DNA of 64,000 nucleotides from Sulfurimicrobium lacus (GCF_011764585.1 NZ_AP022853.1:2091501-2155500), one strand, 5' to 3'. Counted from the first letter of the stretch, positions 48,658 through 57,969 are shown. Translations and numbers: made by a program. Notes: a model not told the origin generated them from the letters alone.

Positions 48658-49095
48658 CTAGCGATTGCGTCCGTGATCGTTGCGGTTATGGTCGTTCCCG
48701 TTGTTGCGGCGGCCATCCCCTCTGTTTTCGTCACGGCGCTGATCGCGGCGCCCACCATGTCGTTCCTGGTAACGCGGGACATATTCGCGGTTGTACCAGC
48801 TATCTTTTACAAAGTAGACCCGCTCGCCGCAGGCGTTGTATTTGTGGCAGTTCTTGCTCCAATGTTTGGCGTGGCCAGGCGGCACGCGCAGATAGATCGG
48901 CGGGCGGTTCATCGGGACCCGCTGGATTGCTATCGGTCGTTGATAGATCACTTGTGGCTGAGGATAGTCGCCGATGTCGAGCCGGCCATAGAAACCGGGT
49001 TGGCCGATGCTGACCGAAACGCCAACGTCAGCAGCATGTGCCAGGGGGGTGATGGTGACAGCGGTTAGTGCCGCCGCGAGCAGAACACGTTTCAT
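48658..49095 (-). CDS. Exported protein with basic, Asn/Arg-rich tail
   Basis: Protein of 145 residues starting at ATG 49095 (MKRVLLAAALTAVTITPLAHA signal). The middle segment YLRVPPGHAKHWSKNCHKYNACGERVYFV has two cysteines. The last 40 residues are Arg/Asn/Asp/Gly-rich and probably disordered. Similar small exported proteins are common in betaproteobacteria, with unknown function. A palindromic operator candidate lies about 140 bp upstream. Confidence 0.8.
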   Translation of the reverse strand: MKRVLLAAALTAVTITPLAHAADVGVSVSIGQPGFYGRLDIGDYPQPQVIYQRPIAIQRVPMNRPPIYLRVPPGHAKHWSKNCHKYNACGERVYFVKDSWYNREYVPRYQERHGGRRDQRRDENRGDGRRNNGNDHNRNDHGRNR

Positions 49096-49238
49096 GTCGA
49101 ATCTCCTTTTGTCAGTGGCAATTGGCCGTAGCACTTATGGAAGGCCGCCACCAAGAATATTTTCAGCGCTCAACAGTACAGGTGTAGCGGTGACGCAACG
49201 CCAATGCACAGATGATCCGGTTATTCTGAAAAATTGTC

Positions 49239-49254
49239 CGTTCGCTGGCGTACA
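49239..49254. promoter_or_regulatory. Palindromic operator candidate (exported protein)
   Basis: CGTTCG-CTGG-CGTACA, a near match to the csbD site (same CTGG-CGTACA half). It lies upstream of the gene starting at 49095. Confidence 0.5.
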
Positions 49255-49298
49255 TAGCGCTGGCGGAAGAAAGCTGGTTCCGTTTTGCGCAACACTAC

Positions 49299-50144
49299 CT
49301 AGTGCTTCGGCGTCGGTTCATCGCTGGGGCGCATCGTTTCGGTCACGTCCTTGCCAATCCCTCGGTAGCCGGTATAGCGGCCGGAGGAGTCGAACATCGG
49401 TTCCCCGCTTACCATCAGGTATTGCCGCGAACCGTCGAGATTGGCCCGGCTATAGACGAAATCCAGGAACGGTCGCCTGGCGGCCAGGTTCGCCCCGAGT
49501 TCTTTTCGCTCGCTGGCATCCCAGCGCGCTTCCTGATCATCCCCTGTCGGCACATCTTCGCTCCTGATTCCCAGCATCTCGAACACCGGGCCGAAAACCT
49601 TGGTGAAGTGCCCGTTCTCGTCCTGTTCCCAGTACCAGTCTGACGACAGCTCGGTCAGGCGGCGAAAACGTGCTTCGCTTGCGCGCAATTCGGCGGTCCG
49701 GTCCTGCACCGCCTGTTCCAGCACCTTGTTGGAATTTTCAAGTTTTCTGTATAACAGCCGGACTTCCAACATGTTATGGATGCGCGTCTGTACTTCGAGC
49801 AGATCGAACGGCTTGCTGACGAAATCTTTCGCGCCGCCGGCGAGAGCACGCAGTTTGTGGTCCGGCTGGGCGGTGATCACGAGTACCGGAAGATAGCTCG
49901 CCGTTTCGATCACCTTGAGGCCTTCCATCACCTTGAACCCGTCCATGCCGGGCATCTGCAGATCGAGCAGGATCAGGTCGTAACGGTTCTGGCGATACAA
50001 CTCGCAGACGGCATAGGGATCCGTCGTCGACGTAATGCAGGTGTAACCGGCATCACGCAGCATTTCACCCAGCAACTGCACATTGGCAGGCTGATCGTCG
50101 ACGACCAGAACGCTTGCGTTGAGAATTTCTTGTTCGCTAATCAT
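49299..50144 (-). CDS. Response regulator with receiver and PAS domain
   Basis: Protein of 281 residues. Receiver domain (VLVVDDQPANVQLLGEMLRD, phosphoacceptor in LILLDLQMPGMDG), a short coiled coil (LLYRKLENSNKVLEQAV), then a PAS domain (WYWEQDENGHFTKVFGPVFE). No enzymatic or DNA-binding output follows. Its receiver and the RIHNMLEVRLLY linker closely match the REC-GGDEF protein upstream, so the two arose by duplication. Third gene of the kinase cluster. Confidence 0.88.
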   Translation of the reverse strand: MISEQEILNASVLVVDDQPANVQLLGEMLRDAGYTCITSTTDPYAVCELYRQNRYDLILLDLQMPGMDGFKVMEGLKVIETASYLPVLVITAQPDHKLRALAGGAKDFVSKPFDLLEVQTRIHNMLEVRLLYRKLENSNKVLEQAVQDRTAELRASEARFRRLTELSSDWYWEQDENGHFTKVFGPVFEMLGIRSEDVPTGDDQEARWDASERKELGANLAARRPFLDFVYSRANLDGSRQYLMVSGEPMFDSSGRYTGYRGIGKDVTETMRPSDEPTPKH

Positions 50145-50206
50145 TTTGTGTCCTCGTTCCTTCATTCGCATAGGGCTCGGCCCTATCAAGTCAGGACATT
50201 GCTATC

Positions 50207-51157
50207 TCAACTATGCGCATCGCCCGCGGGTTGCGATGCGATTCGATAGTCGTTCTTGCCTGTGCGCTTCGCCTCATACAAGGCCAGATCCGCGCTCTTC
50301 ATCAGCGTCTCCACGTCCTCGCCATGCGTGGGATAAATGGCAACACCGACGCTGGCGGTCATGCTCACGTCGCGGCCTTGAATGCTGTAGGGCTGCGATA
50401 CTGCCTTCATTACTTTCGATGCGAGATCCACTGCATCGTCCGCGTTACTTAATTCCCACAACGCGATCACGAATTCGTCGCCGCCCAGGCGTGCCACTGT
50501 GTCTTCCTGTCTCACCGCGGCCACCAGTCGAGCGGCAACCATGCTCAGCAGCGTATCGCCGGCATCGTGGCCCAAGGTGTCGTTGAGCAGCTTGAATCCA
50601 TCGAGATCCAGATACATGACTGCCATAATGCGCTTGTTTCTGCGTGCATAAGCGATGGACAGCGAAAGCCTCTCCATCAAGAGGCGTCTATTCGGCAGTC
50701 CGGTCAGCTCATCATGCAGCGCCAGCGATGCCATCTTACGGCTGAAATGCTCGAGCTGCTTGTACAACAGCCGCACTTCCAGCATGTTGTGAATGCGCGT
50801 TTTGGCCTCCATCATGTCAAATGGTTTGCTGATGAAATCTTTCGCGCCAGACGTCAGCGCCCGCAGCATGTGGCCCGGCTGCGCCGTGATCACGAGTATC
50901 GGGAGATAGTCGCCGGTTTTGAGCTCCTTCAGTTTTTCCATCACCTGGAAACCATCCATGCCGGGCATCTGCAGATCGAGCAGAATCAGGTCGTAGTGGT
51001 TGTCGCGATGCAGCGCATAGACGCTATGTGGATCCATCGTCGAGGTAACGGAGCAATAGCCGGCTTCGCGCAGCATTTGCTCCATCAACTGCACATTGGT
51101 TTCCTGGTCGTCCACGATCAGAATGCGGGCATTATGAAAATCGGCAGTAGTTACCAT
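50207..51157 (-). CDS. Response regulator with GGDEF output
   Basis: Diguanylate cyclase of 316 residues controlled by a receiver (ILIVDDQETNVQLMEQML, LILLDLQMPGMDG). The GGDEF domain is active-looking: YLDLDGFKLLNDTLGHDAGD and LGGDEFVIAL. The start ATG 51157 overlaps the kinase stop (TGATG), so kinase and cyclase are translationally coupled and probably form one pathway from signal to c-di-GMP. Confidence 0.93.
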   Translation of the reverse strand: MVTTADFHNARILIVDDQETNVQLMEQMLREAGYCSVTSTMDPHSVYALHRDNHYDLILLDLQMPGMDGFQVMEKLKELKTGDYLPILVITAQPGHMLRALTSGAKDFISKPFDMMEAKTRIHNMLEVRLLYKQLEHFSRKMASLALHDELTGLPNRRLLMERLSLSIAYARRNKRIMAVMYLDLDGFKLLNDTLGHDAGDTLLSMVAARLVAAVRQEDTVARLGGDEFVIALWELSNADDAVDLASKVMKAVSQPYSIQGRDVSMTASVGVAIYPTHGEDVETLMKSADLALYEAKRTGKNDYRIASQPAGDAHS

Positions 51158-54100
51158 CACGGGGATCCGGGGTTAATTGTGCTGTGTGCCTCTGCATCCG
51201 CAAGTTCCAGTGCCATGTCCAGGGCGGTTACGAACTCATTGACTTTGATCGGCTTGGTGAGATAGCGGAAGAATCCCGCCTCCAGGCCTTTCTCGATATC
51301 GCGTGGCATGGCATTGGCGCTGATGGCAAGCACCGGGATGTGCGCCGTTAGCGGATCTTCGCGCAGGATTTTCAGCGCCTGGAAACCGCTGATGCCTGGC
51401 AGATTGATGTCCATCAGGATCACATCCGGGAGATGCGCGCGTGCAAGCGCTATGCCGAGATTGCCGTCGTGCGCGCTCAGCATGCGTACATTCGGCTGGC
51501 CCTCGACGATTTGCTCGACCAGCATCAGGTTGGCGGGATTGTCCTCCACATAGAGCAGGGTGCGCGGCATCCCGTTTCCCTGGTGTTGCGGAGCAAGTTC
51601 AGCGGGCACGGCATTGCCCGAGGCGAGTTGCGGCGTAACGTCCCGCATCAGTTCGATCCAGAACTCGCTGCCCACGCCGACGGTGCTTTCCACGCCGATT
51701 GTGCCACCCATCATTTCGACCAGTTTCTTGGTTACCACCAGACCGATGCCGGTTCCTTCTTCGTTGCCGGACTCCTGCCCGAGACGATTGAACGGCTGAA
51801 ACAGTTGCGCCAGCTTGTCCGGCGGCAACCCTGCGCCGCTGTCCTTGATGCTGATGCGTATGCGGTCCGGGGCATCCGCAGTGCACTTCACTTCGACTGT
51901 GCCATGCTCGCGGTTGTACTTGATCGCATTGGAAAGCAGGTTGATCAGAACCTGCTTGACCCGTGTTCGGTCGGCATTGGCATACCAGGTTTTGTCGAAG
52001 GGGAGAAAGTCGATATGGACATCGCGTTGTTGTGCCTGCGGTTCGATCATGGCCTGGCATTCATGCATCACATCGATCAGCGAAACCGGTTCTCGTGACA
52101 GTGACAGCTTGCCGGACTCGATTACCGCGAGATCGAGGATTTGGTTGATCAGTTCCAGCAGATACCAACCTGCCTTGATGATCTGGTGCAACTTTATAGT
52201 CTGGGCGGACGTTGGGGCTGGTGTGCCGCTTTCCAGCAGCTGGGCGAAGCCGAGGATGGCATTGAGCGGTGTGCGTAGCTCATGGCTCATGCTGGAAAGG
52301 AAATCCGATTTGGCGAGGTTGGCTTTTTCCGCCACGAACTTGGCGCTCTCCAGTTCGACGTTCTTGTCCTGCAGCACCTGATCCAGGCGTTTGCGTTCGG
52401 TGACGTCGCGCGCAGCGGCAAACACGCCCTGCAATATGCCGTCGCGGTCGTAGAAGGTGCTCGCGTTGTAGGAAACCACGGTTTCCTTGCCGTCCCTGGC
52501 CCGTGCGGTGAGTTCGTAGTCGGTGATTTTCTTTTCGTTCAGCACCAGTTTTATGCCTGCCTCGGCACGGTCTGGGTCGGTAAAGTAGTTCTTGAATGGC
52601 GTGCCGATCAACTCGTCGCGCGTACAGCCGGTGAGCGTCTCCATCTGCTTGTTGACGTCTGAAATGATCCCGGACGGATCGGTAGTCATGATCGCATCGA
52701 TGTTGAATTCGATCAGTGAGCGCGTGTAGAACTGATAGTCGCGCAACTGCTGATCGAGCAGCCTCTGCTCTGCTTCGACCTGCTTGCGCGCGGTGTTGTC
52801 GGTGCCGATCAATAGATAGCCGATAATTGCGTTTTGAGCGTCGCGCAGCGCCGTGACCGACACCACCGCCGGGAAGCGGCTACCGTCCTTGCGGATATAG
52901 GTCAGTTCGTAAATATCCTCGATACCGCGCGAGGCCTTGAACACCAATGCCTCGAACCCCGGCGTAATCGGGGTTTCGAGCTCGACGCTCAACGCCCTGG
53001 CACGCGCGATCACCTCCTGCGGATCGGAAATGTCAGCCGGCGTGATTTTGTTCATCACTTCAGCGGCCGCGTAGCCCAGCATGCGCTCGGCGCCGACGTT
53101 GAAGATCTGGATGACGCCCTTTGCGTCGGTGGCGATACTCGAAAAATTGGCGCTATTGAAAATCGCGCTCTGCAAGGCTCCCGCCTTGATTTCGGTGCCG
53201 ATCAGCAAATAGCCGATAATTGCGTTTTGAGCGTCGCGCAGTGCGGTGACCGACACGACCGCCGGGAAGCGGCTGCCATCCTTGCGGATGTAGGTTAGCT
53301 CGTAGATGTCTTCGATGCCGCGCGAGGCCTTGAACACCAGAGCCTCGAAGCCTGGAGTAATCGGGGTTCCAAGCTCGATGCTCAATGACTTGGCGCGCGC
53401 AATCAATTCCTGCGGATCGGAAATGTCGGCCGGGGTGATCTTGTTCATCACGTCGGCGGCTGCGTAACCCAGCATGCGCTCGGCGCCGACGTTGAAGATC
53501 TGGATGACGCCCTTTGCGTCGGTGGCGATACTCGAAAAGTTTGCGCTGTTGAAAATCGCGCTCTGCAGCGCTCCCGCTTTGAGCAGCGCCTCTTCCGCCT
53601 GCTTGCGCGCGGTGATATCACGTAAAATGCCGGTGAAGTAGCGCTGGCCGCCTAGCCACATCTCGCCTACCGCCATCTCCATCAGGAAAACGCTGCCATC
53701 CTTGCGCCGCCCCACAACCTCGCGGCCGAGGCCGATGGCGCGCGCCTCATCGCTCGCACTGTAATATTCGAGGGATCCATTTCCATTGCGCTGATCCCGA
53801 TCAAGCTCGGGTATCAGCAGGCTGAAGTTTTGTCCGACGAGTTCCGCTGCGCTATAGCCAAACATGCGCTCGGCGGCCGGGTTAACTGTCTCGACCAGAC
53901 CGCCGCGGGCATGGAGGGTGATGATGCCGTCCACCACGGTATTGAGTATCGTCTGGATCAGCGCGGTATTGTCGCGCAAGGCCTGCTGCGAAGCATATTC
54001 TTCGGTGACATCGCGGAACACCAGCACGGCACCGATCACCCGACCATCGCGGTCGCGGATCGGTGCGCAACTGTCGGCGATGTCGCATTCGCGGCCATCG

Positions 54101-54948
54101 CGCGCAATCACTATGGTGTGGTTGGCCAGGCCCTGTACCGTGCCATGCGCCAGGGTTTCCAATACCGGGATCGTGGAGGGCTGGCGGGTTTCCTTGTTGA
54201 TGATGCGAAAAATCTCGTCCACCGGGCGCCCCGTGGCTTCCGCTTGTGTCCAGCCGGTGAGGTGTTCGGCAAGTGGGTTCAGGATGGTTACGCGCGCTTG
54301 GGCATCGGTGGCGATCACTGCGTCGCCGATGGAGTTGAGCGTAACCGCGAGCTTTTCCTCGCTGGCCTGCAAGGTGACGTTGGATTGCTGCAGTTGCTTA
54401 TTCGTCTCCTCCTGAATCTCGAGCAAATGCTGCCGCTCTGCCTCGATCTGCTTGCGCGCGGTGTTGTCGGTGCCGATCAACAGGTAACCGATGATCGCGC
54501 CCTGGGCATCGCGCAGCGCCGTAACCGACACGACTGCCGGGAAGCGGCTGCCATCCTTGCGGATGTAGGTCAGCTCGTAGATATCCTCGATGCCACGCGA
54601 GGCCTTGAAAACCAGGGCCTCGAAGCCGGGTTTGATCGTGGTTTCCAGTTCCAGGCTCAGTGTTTTGGCGCGCGCAATCACTTCCTGGGGATCGGAAATG
54701 TCGGCCGGGGTGATCTTGTTCAGAACATCGGCGGCTGCGTAGCCCAGCATGCGCTCGGCACCGATGTTGAATATCTGGATGACGCCCTTTTCGTCGGTGG
54801 CGATGCTTGAAAAATTGGCGCTGTTGAGAATCGCGTTTTGCAATGCGCCGGTTTTAAGCAAGGTCTCCTGGCGCCGGACTTCGGTGATACCCTCTGCCGC
54901 ACCTGCAGCAAGGTTGAGAAGGGCGGAAGCGCGGATTTCTTGGTGCAT
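51157..54948 (-). CDS. Multi-PAS hybrid histidine kinase with duplicated PAS modules
   Basis: Soluble kinase of 1263 residues. Six PAS domains are seen. Three of them (about 32-160, 454-585 and 586-716) are near-identical copies, with the shared string ANFSSIATD then KGVIQIFN and AERMLGYAAA. HisKA follows with His889 in SMSHELRTPLNA, then the ATPase domain (LLSNAIKYN, GTGIGLVVTK) and a C-terminal receiver with Asp1180 in VILMDINLPG. The linker between copies 2 and 3 is fused (LLIGTEIKAGALQ), a mark of unequal recombination. Upstream of two response regulators on the same strand. Confidence 0.93.
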   Translation of the reverse strand: MHQEIRASALLNLAAGAAEGITEVRRQETLLKTGALQNAILNSANFSSIATDEKGVIQIFNIGAERMLGYAAADVLNKITPADISDPQEVIARAKTLSLELETTIKPGFEALVFKASRGIEDIYELTYIRKDGSRFPAVVSVTALRDAQGAIIGYLLIGTDNTARKQIEAERQHLLEIQEETNKQLQQSNVTLQASEEKLAVTLNSIGDAVIATDAQARVTILNPLAEHLTGWTQAEATGRPVDEIFRIINKETRQPSTIPVLETLAHGTVQGLANHTIVIARDGRECDIADSCAPIRDRDGRVIGAVLVFRDVTEEYASQQALRDNTALIQTILNTVVDGIITLHARGGLVETVNPAAERMFGYSAAELVGQNFSLLIPELDRDQRNGNGSLEYYSASDEARAIGLGREVVGRRKDGSVFLMEMAVGEMWLGGQRYFTGILRDITARKQAEEALLKAGALQSAIFNSANFSSIATDAKGVIQIFNVGAERMLGYAAADVMNKITPADISDPQELIARAKSLSIELGTPITPGFEALVFKASRGIEDIYELTYIRKDGSRFPAVVSVTALRDAQNAIIGYLLIGTEIKAGALQSAIFNSANFSSIATDAKGVIQIFNVGAERMLGYAAAEVMNKITPADISDPQEVIARARALSVELETPITPGFEALVFKASRGIEDIYELTYIRKDGSRFPAVVSVTALRDAQNAIIGYLLIGTDNTARKQVEAEQRLLDQQLRDYQFYTRSLIEFNIDAIMTTDPSGIISDVNKQMETLTGCTRDELIGTPFKNYFTDPDRAEAGIKLVLNEKKITDYELTARARDGKETVVSYNASTFYDRDGILQGVFAAARDVTERKRLDQVLQDKNVELESAKFVAEKANLAKSDFLSSMSHELRTPLNAILGFAQLLESGTPAPTSAQTIKLHQIIKAGWYLLELINQILDLAVIESGKLSLSREPVSLIDVMHECQAMIEPQAQQRDVHIDFLPFDKTWYANADRTRVKQVLINLLSNAIKYNREHGTVEVKCTADAPDRIRISIKDSGAGLPPDKLAQLFQPFNRLGQESGNEEGTGIGLVVTKKLVEMMGGTIGVESTVGVGSEFWIELMRDVTPQLASGNAVPAELAPQHQGNGMPRTLLYVEDNPANLMLVEQIVEGQPNVRMLSAHDGNLGIALARAHLPDVILMDINLPGISGFQALKILREDPLTAHIPVLAISANAMPRDIEKGLEAGFFRYLTKPIKVNEFVTALDMALELADAEAHSTINPGSP

Positions 54949-55015
54949 TACTGGCCTCTGTTAATGCGCGAATTTGGATGAACTTTGATCGTAACGATCA
55001 ATCCTGAAGACTTCG

Positions 55016-55031
55016 GTGCGTTAGCACACAT
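55016..55031. promoter_or_regulatory. Weak palindromic operator candidate (kinase)
   Basis: GGTGCG-TTAG-CACACA, two or three mismatches from the family consensus. It lies about 70 bp upstream of the multi-PAS kinase. Confidence 0.3.
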
Positions 55032-55076
55032 AAAGACGCAAATCTTTTGCACAGAGAAGGGGTAAAGCGGGACGGG

Positions 55077-55808
55077 CTAGGAAAAATCGTGGCGATTTCG
55101 GACATCGCACAGCAGGCGATCGAATTCCTGTTTGACCACCGCATAGCATTCACACACGTGGGACTCCAGCCCCGAGCGGTCAAGCACGGTGATGTGCCCG
55201 CGGCGGTAACTGATCAAGCCCGTGCGCTGCAGATTTCCGGCGGCTTCGGTGATGCCTTCGCGGCGTACGCCGAGCATGCTGGCAATCAGTTCCTGAGTCA
55301 TGGTCAATTCACGCGACGGCAGGCGATCGAGGGTCAGCAACAGCCAGCGGCACAGTTGCTGCTCCACCGAATGATGCCGGTTGCAGACCGCCGTTTGCGA
55401 CACCTGCGTAATCAATGCCTGGGTGTAACGCAGCAGCAAGCGCATCAGCGGCCCGGCACGATTGAATTCCTCCAGCAGCGAGCGCGCCTTCAGGCGGAAG
55501 CCGTGGCCCGCGGTCTGAACGATGGCCCGGCTGGGTGTGGTATTGCCGCCCATGAAAAGAGAAATGCCGAGTACGCCCTCATTACCCACGCCCGCGATTT
55601 CGGACGACGCGCCGTTCTCCATCACGTAATGCAGGGAGACGATGGCGGTGGTCGGGAAATAAGCGTGGTGCAACTGGCCGCCGGATTCATAAAGCACTTC
55701 GCCCAGCGGCATCGCAACGAGTTCAAGATGGGGCGCGATGCGCTCGAACTCGGCTGAGGGCAGGGCGGCGAGAAGATGATTTTGATTGGGGCTGGGCGGG
55801 GTATTCAT
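55077..55808 (-). CDS. Crp/Fnr family transcription regulator 1
   Basis: Regulator of 243 residues from ATG 55808. An N-terminal cyclic-nucleotide-binding-fold domain (LELVAMPLGEVLYESGGQLHH, FPTTAIVSLHYVM) lacks the clustered cysteines of FNR, so it is not an oxygen-sensing iron-sulfur type. The C-terminal HTH is TMTQELIASMLGVRREGITEAA, and a Cys pair CECY lies near the end. It closely resembles the protein at 60242. A candidate reader of the TGTGCG-N4-CGTACA sites nearby. Confidence 0.9.
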   Translation of the reverse strand: MNTPPSPNQNHLLAALPSAEFERIAPHLELVAMPLGEVLYESGGQLHHAYFPTTAIVSLHYVMENGASSEIAGVGNEGVLGISLFMGGNTTPSRAIVQTAGHGFRLKARSLLEEFNRAGPLMRLLLRYTQALITQVSQTAVCNRHHSVEQQLCRWLLLTLDRLPSRELTMTQELIASMLGVRREGITEAAGNLQRTGLISYRRGHITVLDRSGLESHVCECYAVVKQEFDRLLCDVRNRHDFS

Positions 55809-55922
55809 ATGCGGTTTCCGAAAAACGCCTGAAAGAAACATGCGCATCACGCATGCAGCATACACGCTTTGCACGACCTGGCGTATGGACGAACATTGCG
55901 CGCAAGTAATGGATTCACTATC

Positions 55923-55938
55923 TGTGCGTCAACGAACA
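55923..55938. promoter_or_regulatory. Palindromic operator candidate (DUF1003 gene)
   Basis: TGTGCG-TCAA-CGAACA, 85 bp upstream of the DUF1003 start and 115 bp upstream of the divergent Crp/Fnr gene. Confidence 0.55.
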
Positions 55939-56023
55939 GATGCTTTTAAAGATTGGCAGGAGCATTCATGCCCCTTCTCCTCGCTGAACCAAAAATCAGC
56001 AGCAACGTAATGATGGATACTTT

Positions 56024-56635
56024 ATGAAAGAACCAGCCGTTCCGCCGGCGTCGCAGCCGGATTACCGGGAGACGCCATTAGAATCCGAACGCGACCAGAT
56101 CAGCCAGAATATCGGTGCCGTACTGGATTTCTACACGCGCGAAGAGCAAAAGGTCAGCCGCTGGCAACGGATACTCGAACGCATCAGCCTGTTTATCGGG
56201 CAACCGGTTTTTCTGGGCTTCATTCTGCTCTTTGTCGCGCTCTGGATTCTCGCCAATATCGTATTGCGCCTGTTTGGCATGGCCGAATTCGACCCGGCCC
56301 CTTATTTGTGGCTGCAGGGGATTGTCGGACTGGGCGCGTTGCTCACAGCCACCATCGTTCTGACCAAGCAGAACCGGTTCGCCAAGCTAGAGGAACAGCG
56401 GGCTCATCTGGACCTGAAAGTGACGCTGTTGACCGAGCAGAAGACCGCCAAACTTATCGACCTGATGGAAGAGTTGCGGCGCGATTTGCCCAATGTCAGA
56501 GACCGTCATGATCCCGAGGCGGCTGCACTGCAGCAGTCGATGAATCCCGATCTGGTGCTTGCCGCGCTGGATGAACGCAGCGACCCGGACGGGCGATCGA
56601 AGCCCGCCGGAGAAACGCAAGAGGACGGCTCGTAA
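56024..56635 (+). CDS. DUF1003 membrane protein
   Basis: Protein of 203 residues with two membrane helices (about 66-87 and 95-118: PVFLGFILLFVALWILANIV and QGIVGLGALLTATIVLT) and the family segment KQNRFAKLEEQRAHLDLKV after them. Both ends are cytoplasmic and helical. Function unknown; homologues sit among stress genes. The tail end (after about 190) adjoins a truncated relic on the other strand. Confidence 0.88.
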   Translation: MKEPAVPPASQPDYRETPLESERDQISQNIGAVLDFYTREEQKVSRWQRILERISLFIGQPVFLGFILLFVALWILANIVLRLFGMAEFDPAPYLWLQGIVGLGALLTATIVLTKQNRFAKLEEQRAHLDLKVTLLTEQKTAKLIDLMEELRRDLPNVRDRHDPEAAALQQSMNPDLVLAALDERSDPDGRSKPAGETQEDGS

Positions 56636-56712
56636 AAAGTGACCTGCGCGACCGCTTGCGTGGCGATAGCCAATCCGGCCACTGCCAACGTGTATTTCAA
56701 TAATGTATTCAT
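56627..56712 (-). pseudogene. N-terminal relic of a secreted beta/gamma-crystallin-like protein
   Basis: MNTLLKYTLAVAGLAIATQA then VAQVTFYE is the signal peptide and first strand of small secreted crystallin-like proteins (typically AQVTFYExxxFxGR). After VTFYE homology ends, because the DUF1003 gene's 3' end begins there. The ribosome site (AGGAG) and ATG are intact, so a short non-functional peptide may still be made. Confidence 0.55.
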
Positions 56713-56809
56713 AGATGTCTCCTAATATGAATCGTCGCCTTAGCGGTGCGCGTTCACGCAAGCCAGGTAACAAGGGGGGGGCAATATGAAGCAGCATCGC
56801 GCCGCGGTC

Positions 56810-56825
56810 TGTGCGGCCCCGCACA
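56810..56825. promoter_or_regulatory. Palindromic operator candidate (crystallin relic)
   Basis: TGTGCG-GCCC-CGCACA, a perfect palindrome about 100 bp upstream of the relic's ATG at 56712. Confidence 0.55.
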
Positions 56826-56878
56826 TAGCGAATTCAGCGGCCATTGCCAGCGAAGATTGCGCGATACTTTCCAACCAG

Positions 56879-57175
56879 TTATTTCCACATGACGTTACAG
56901 CCGTCTTTTGCTGCGGCAGTAAACAGATTAATCAGCGGCAGCCCTCGATTAGCCATGCTCACCACCGGCTCGTCCGCATCACTGTCCTCAATCGGCGGCG
57001 AGGCTTTTTCAGCATTGATAGCGGCGGTCAGGCGCCTCAGCGCATCAGGAACGTCTGCCGCCAGAATGGCGCCGGGCACGGTTCCGCTATGTCCCATCAT
57101 TTTCAGCAGGGTAACCGCGACCTCTCCAAACATGGTGATGTCGGCATAAGCATCGGTTGTGAATGTCACCAGCAT
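56879..57175 (-). CDS. DUF1840 family protein
   Basis: Small cytoplasmic protein of 98 residues. MLVTFTTDAYADITMFGEVA, then LLKMMGHSGTVPGAI and the C-terminal EPVVSMANRGLPLINLF are typical of DUF1840. Function unknown. AGGAGAACCGC precedes the ATG. Confidence 0.9.
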   Translation of the reverse strand: MLVTFTTDAYADITMFGEVAVTLLKMMGHSGTVPGAILAADVPDALRRLTAAINAEKASPPIEDSDADEPVVSMANRGLPLINLFTAAAKDGCNVMWK

Positions 57176-57343
57176 GCGGTTCTCCTCATGTGAATGGTTC
57201 AGGGTGTGTTGACACGCCCTGATACTGCTTATCTCGATGGAAGCACGCCAAGCTGCATCGCCTGTCGCACGGTTTCTTCATCGCCGGCCCGCTCGGAAAC
57301 AGAAGGCAATTGAATATAAAAGCTCAAAGCTAAGCGCATGGTC

Positions 57344-57359
57344 TGTACGGTGGCGCACA
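57344..57359. promoter_or_regulatory. Palindromic operator candidate (between DUF1840 and DUF3309)
   Basis: TGTACG-GTGG-CGCACA, the reverse-oriented form of the csbD site. A second site lies 67 bp further on. Confidence 0.55.
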
Positions 57360-57425
57360 AATAGTCAGGCTCATCCAACGTTGCAGTCCCTGGGCGCGTT
57401 GTCACTGTGCCCAGAATCCGGTTTC

Positions 57426-57441
57426 TGTGCGGTGTCGTACA
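57426..57441. promoter_or_regulatory. Palindromic operator candidate (DUF3309 gene)
   Basis: TGTGCG-GTGT-CGTACA, 66 bp before the DUF3309 ATG, a position suited to activation. Confidence 0.6.
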
Positions 57442-57507
57442 GACGGTTGCCCTGGTTTGAGTAACATCACCAGGCGATGTTACAAACCAACTCTCAGGAG
57501 ACATGAA

Positions 57508-57666
57508 ATGTCATCAGGAACGATTCTTCTGATCATTCTGGTTGTACTGCTGATCGGCGCGTTTCCCGGTTGGCCCTACAGCCGGGGATGGGGTTACGTG
57601 CCCAGCGGCGGTCTTGGGGTGGTGTTGGTGATCTTCCTCATCCTGTTTCTCCTGGGCAAGATATAG
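57508..57666 (+). CDS. DUF3309 family small membrane protein
   Basis: Protein of 52 residues, two hydrophobic helices around PGWPYSRGWGYVPSGGLGVV, the DUF3309 signature. AGGAG lies at 57496-57500 before the ATG at 57508. These small proteins are often near CsbD and other stress genes; function unknown. Confidence 0.9.
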   Translation: MSSGTILLIILVVLLIGAFPGWPYSRGWGYVPSGGLGVVLVIFLILFLLGKI

Positions 57667-57690
57667 CGCGTTCCCGATCCAGCCCCTGGC

Positions 57691-57969
57691 ATGAAATGGC
57701 CAAAATATAAATTGATCGCGCTGGCGCTGCTGCTCGCAATTGCAGCGGTGCTGCCGTTCTTTATCACGCTTGACGATTACATTCCGCGCATCGAGCAAGA
57801 GGCCTCGGCCAGGCTCAAACAGCCGGTGTCGATAAAAAACATCCGGTTCAGCGTATTGCCATTGCCGCATGTCACGATCGCAGGGATTTGCGTAGGCACG
57901 ACCGATGACATCAGTTTCGGCACGGCGCGGGTGACCCCCGAGGATGACGCGGAAAAGCCAAAGAAATGA
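57691..57969 (+). CDS. Truncated AsmA-like protein
   Basis: Protein of 92 residues matching the N-terminus of AsmA-family proteins: one membrane helix, then ITLDDYIPRIEQEASARLKQ and PVSIKNIRFSVLPLPHVTIA. AsmA proteins are several hundred residues long; here homology stops around VTPE and the frame ends in EDDAEKPKK. No continuation is seen downstream in any frame, so this is probably a broken gene, although a short form may be expressed. Confidence 0.6.
   Translation: MKWPKYKLIALALLLAIAAVLPFFITLDDYIPRIEQEASARLKQPVSIKNIRFSVLPLPHVTIAGICVGTTDDISFGTARVTPEDDAEKPKK

Noticed and set aside
55050-55062. Single CACAGAG near 55055
   Set aside because: Only one heptad with no inverted partner; chance match to the repeat family.
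57229-57504. 91-residue minus-strand frame between DUF1840 and DUF3309
   Set aside because: Covers two operator-like palindromes and lacks homology; treated as intergenic.
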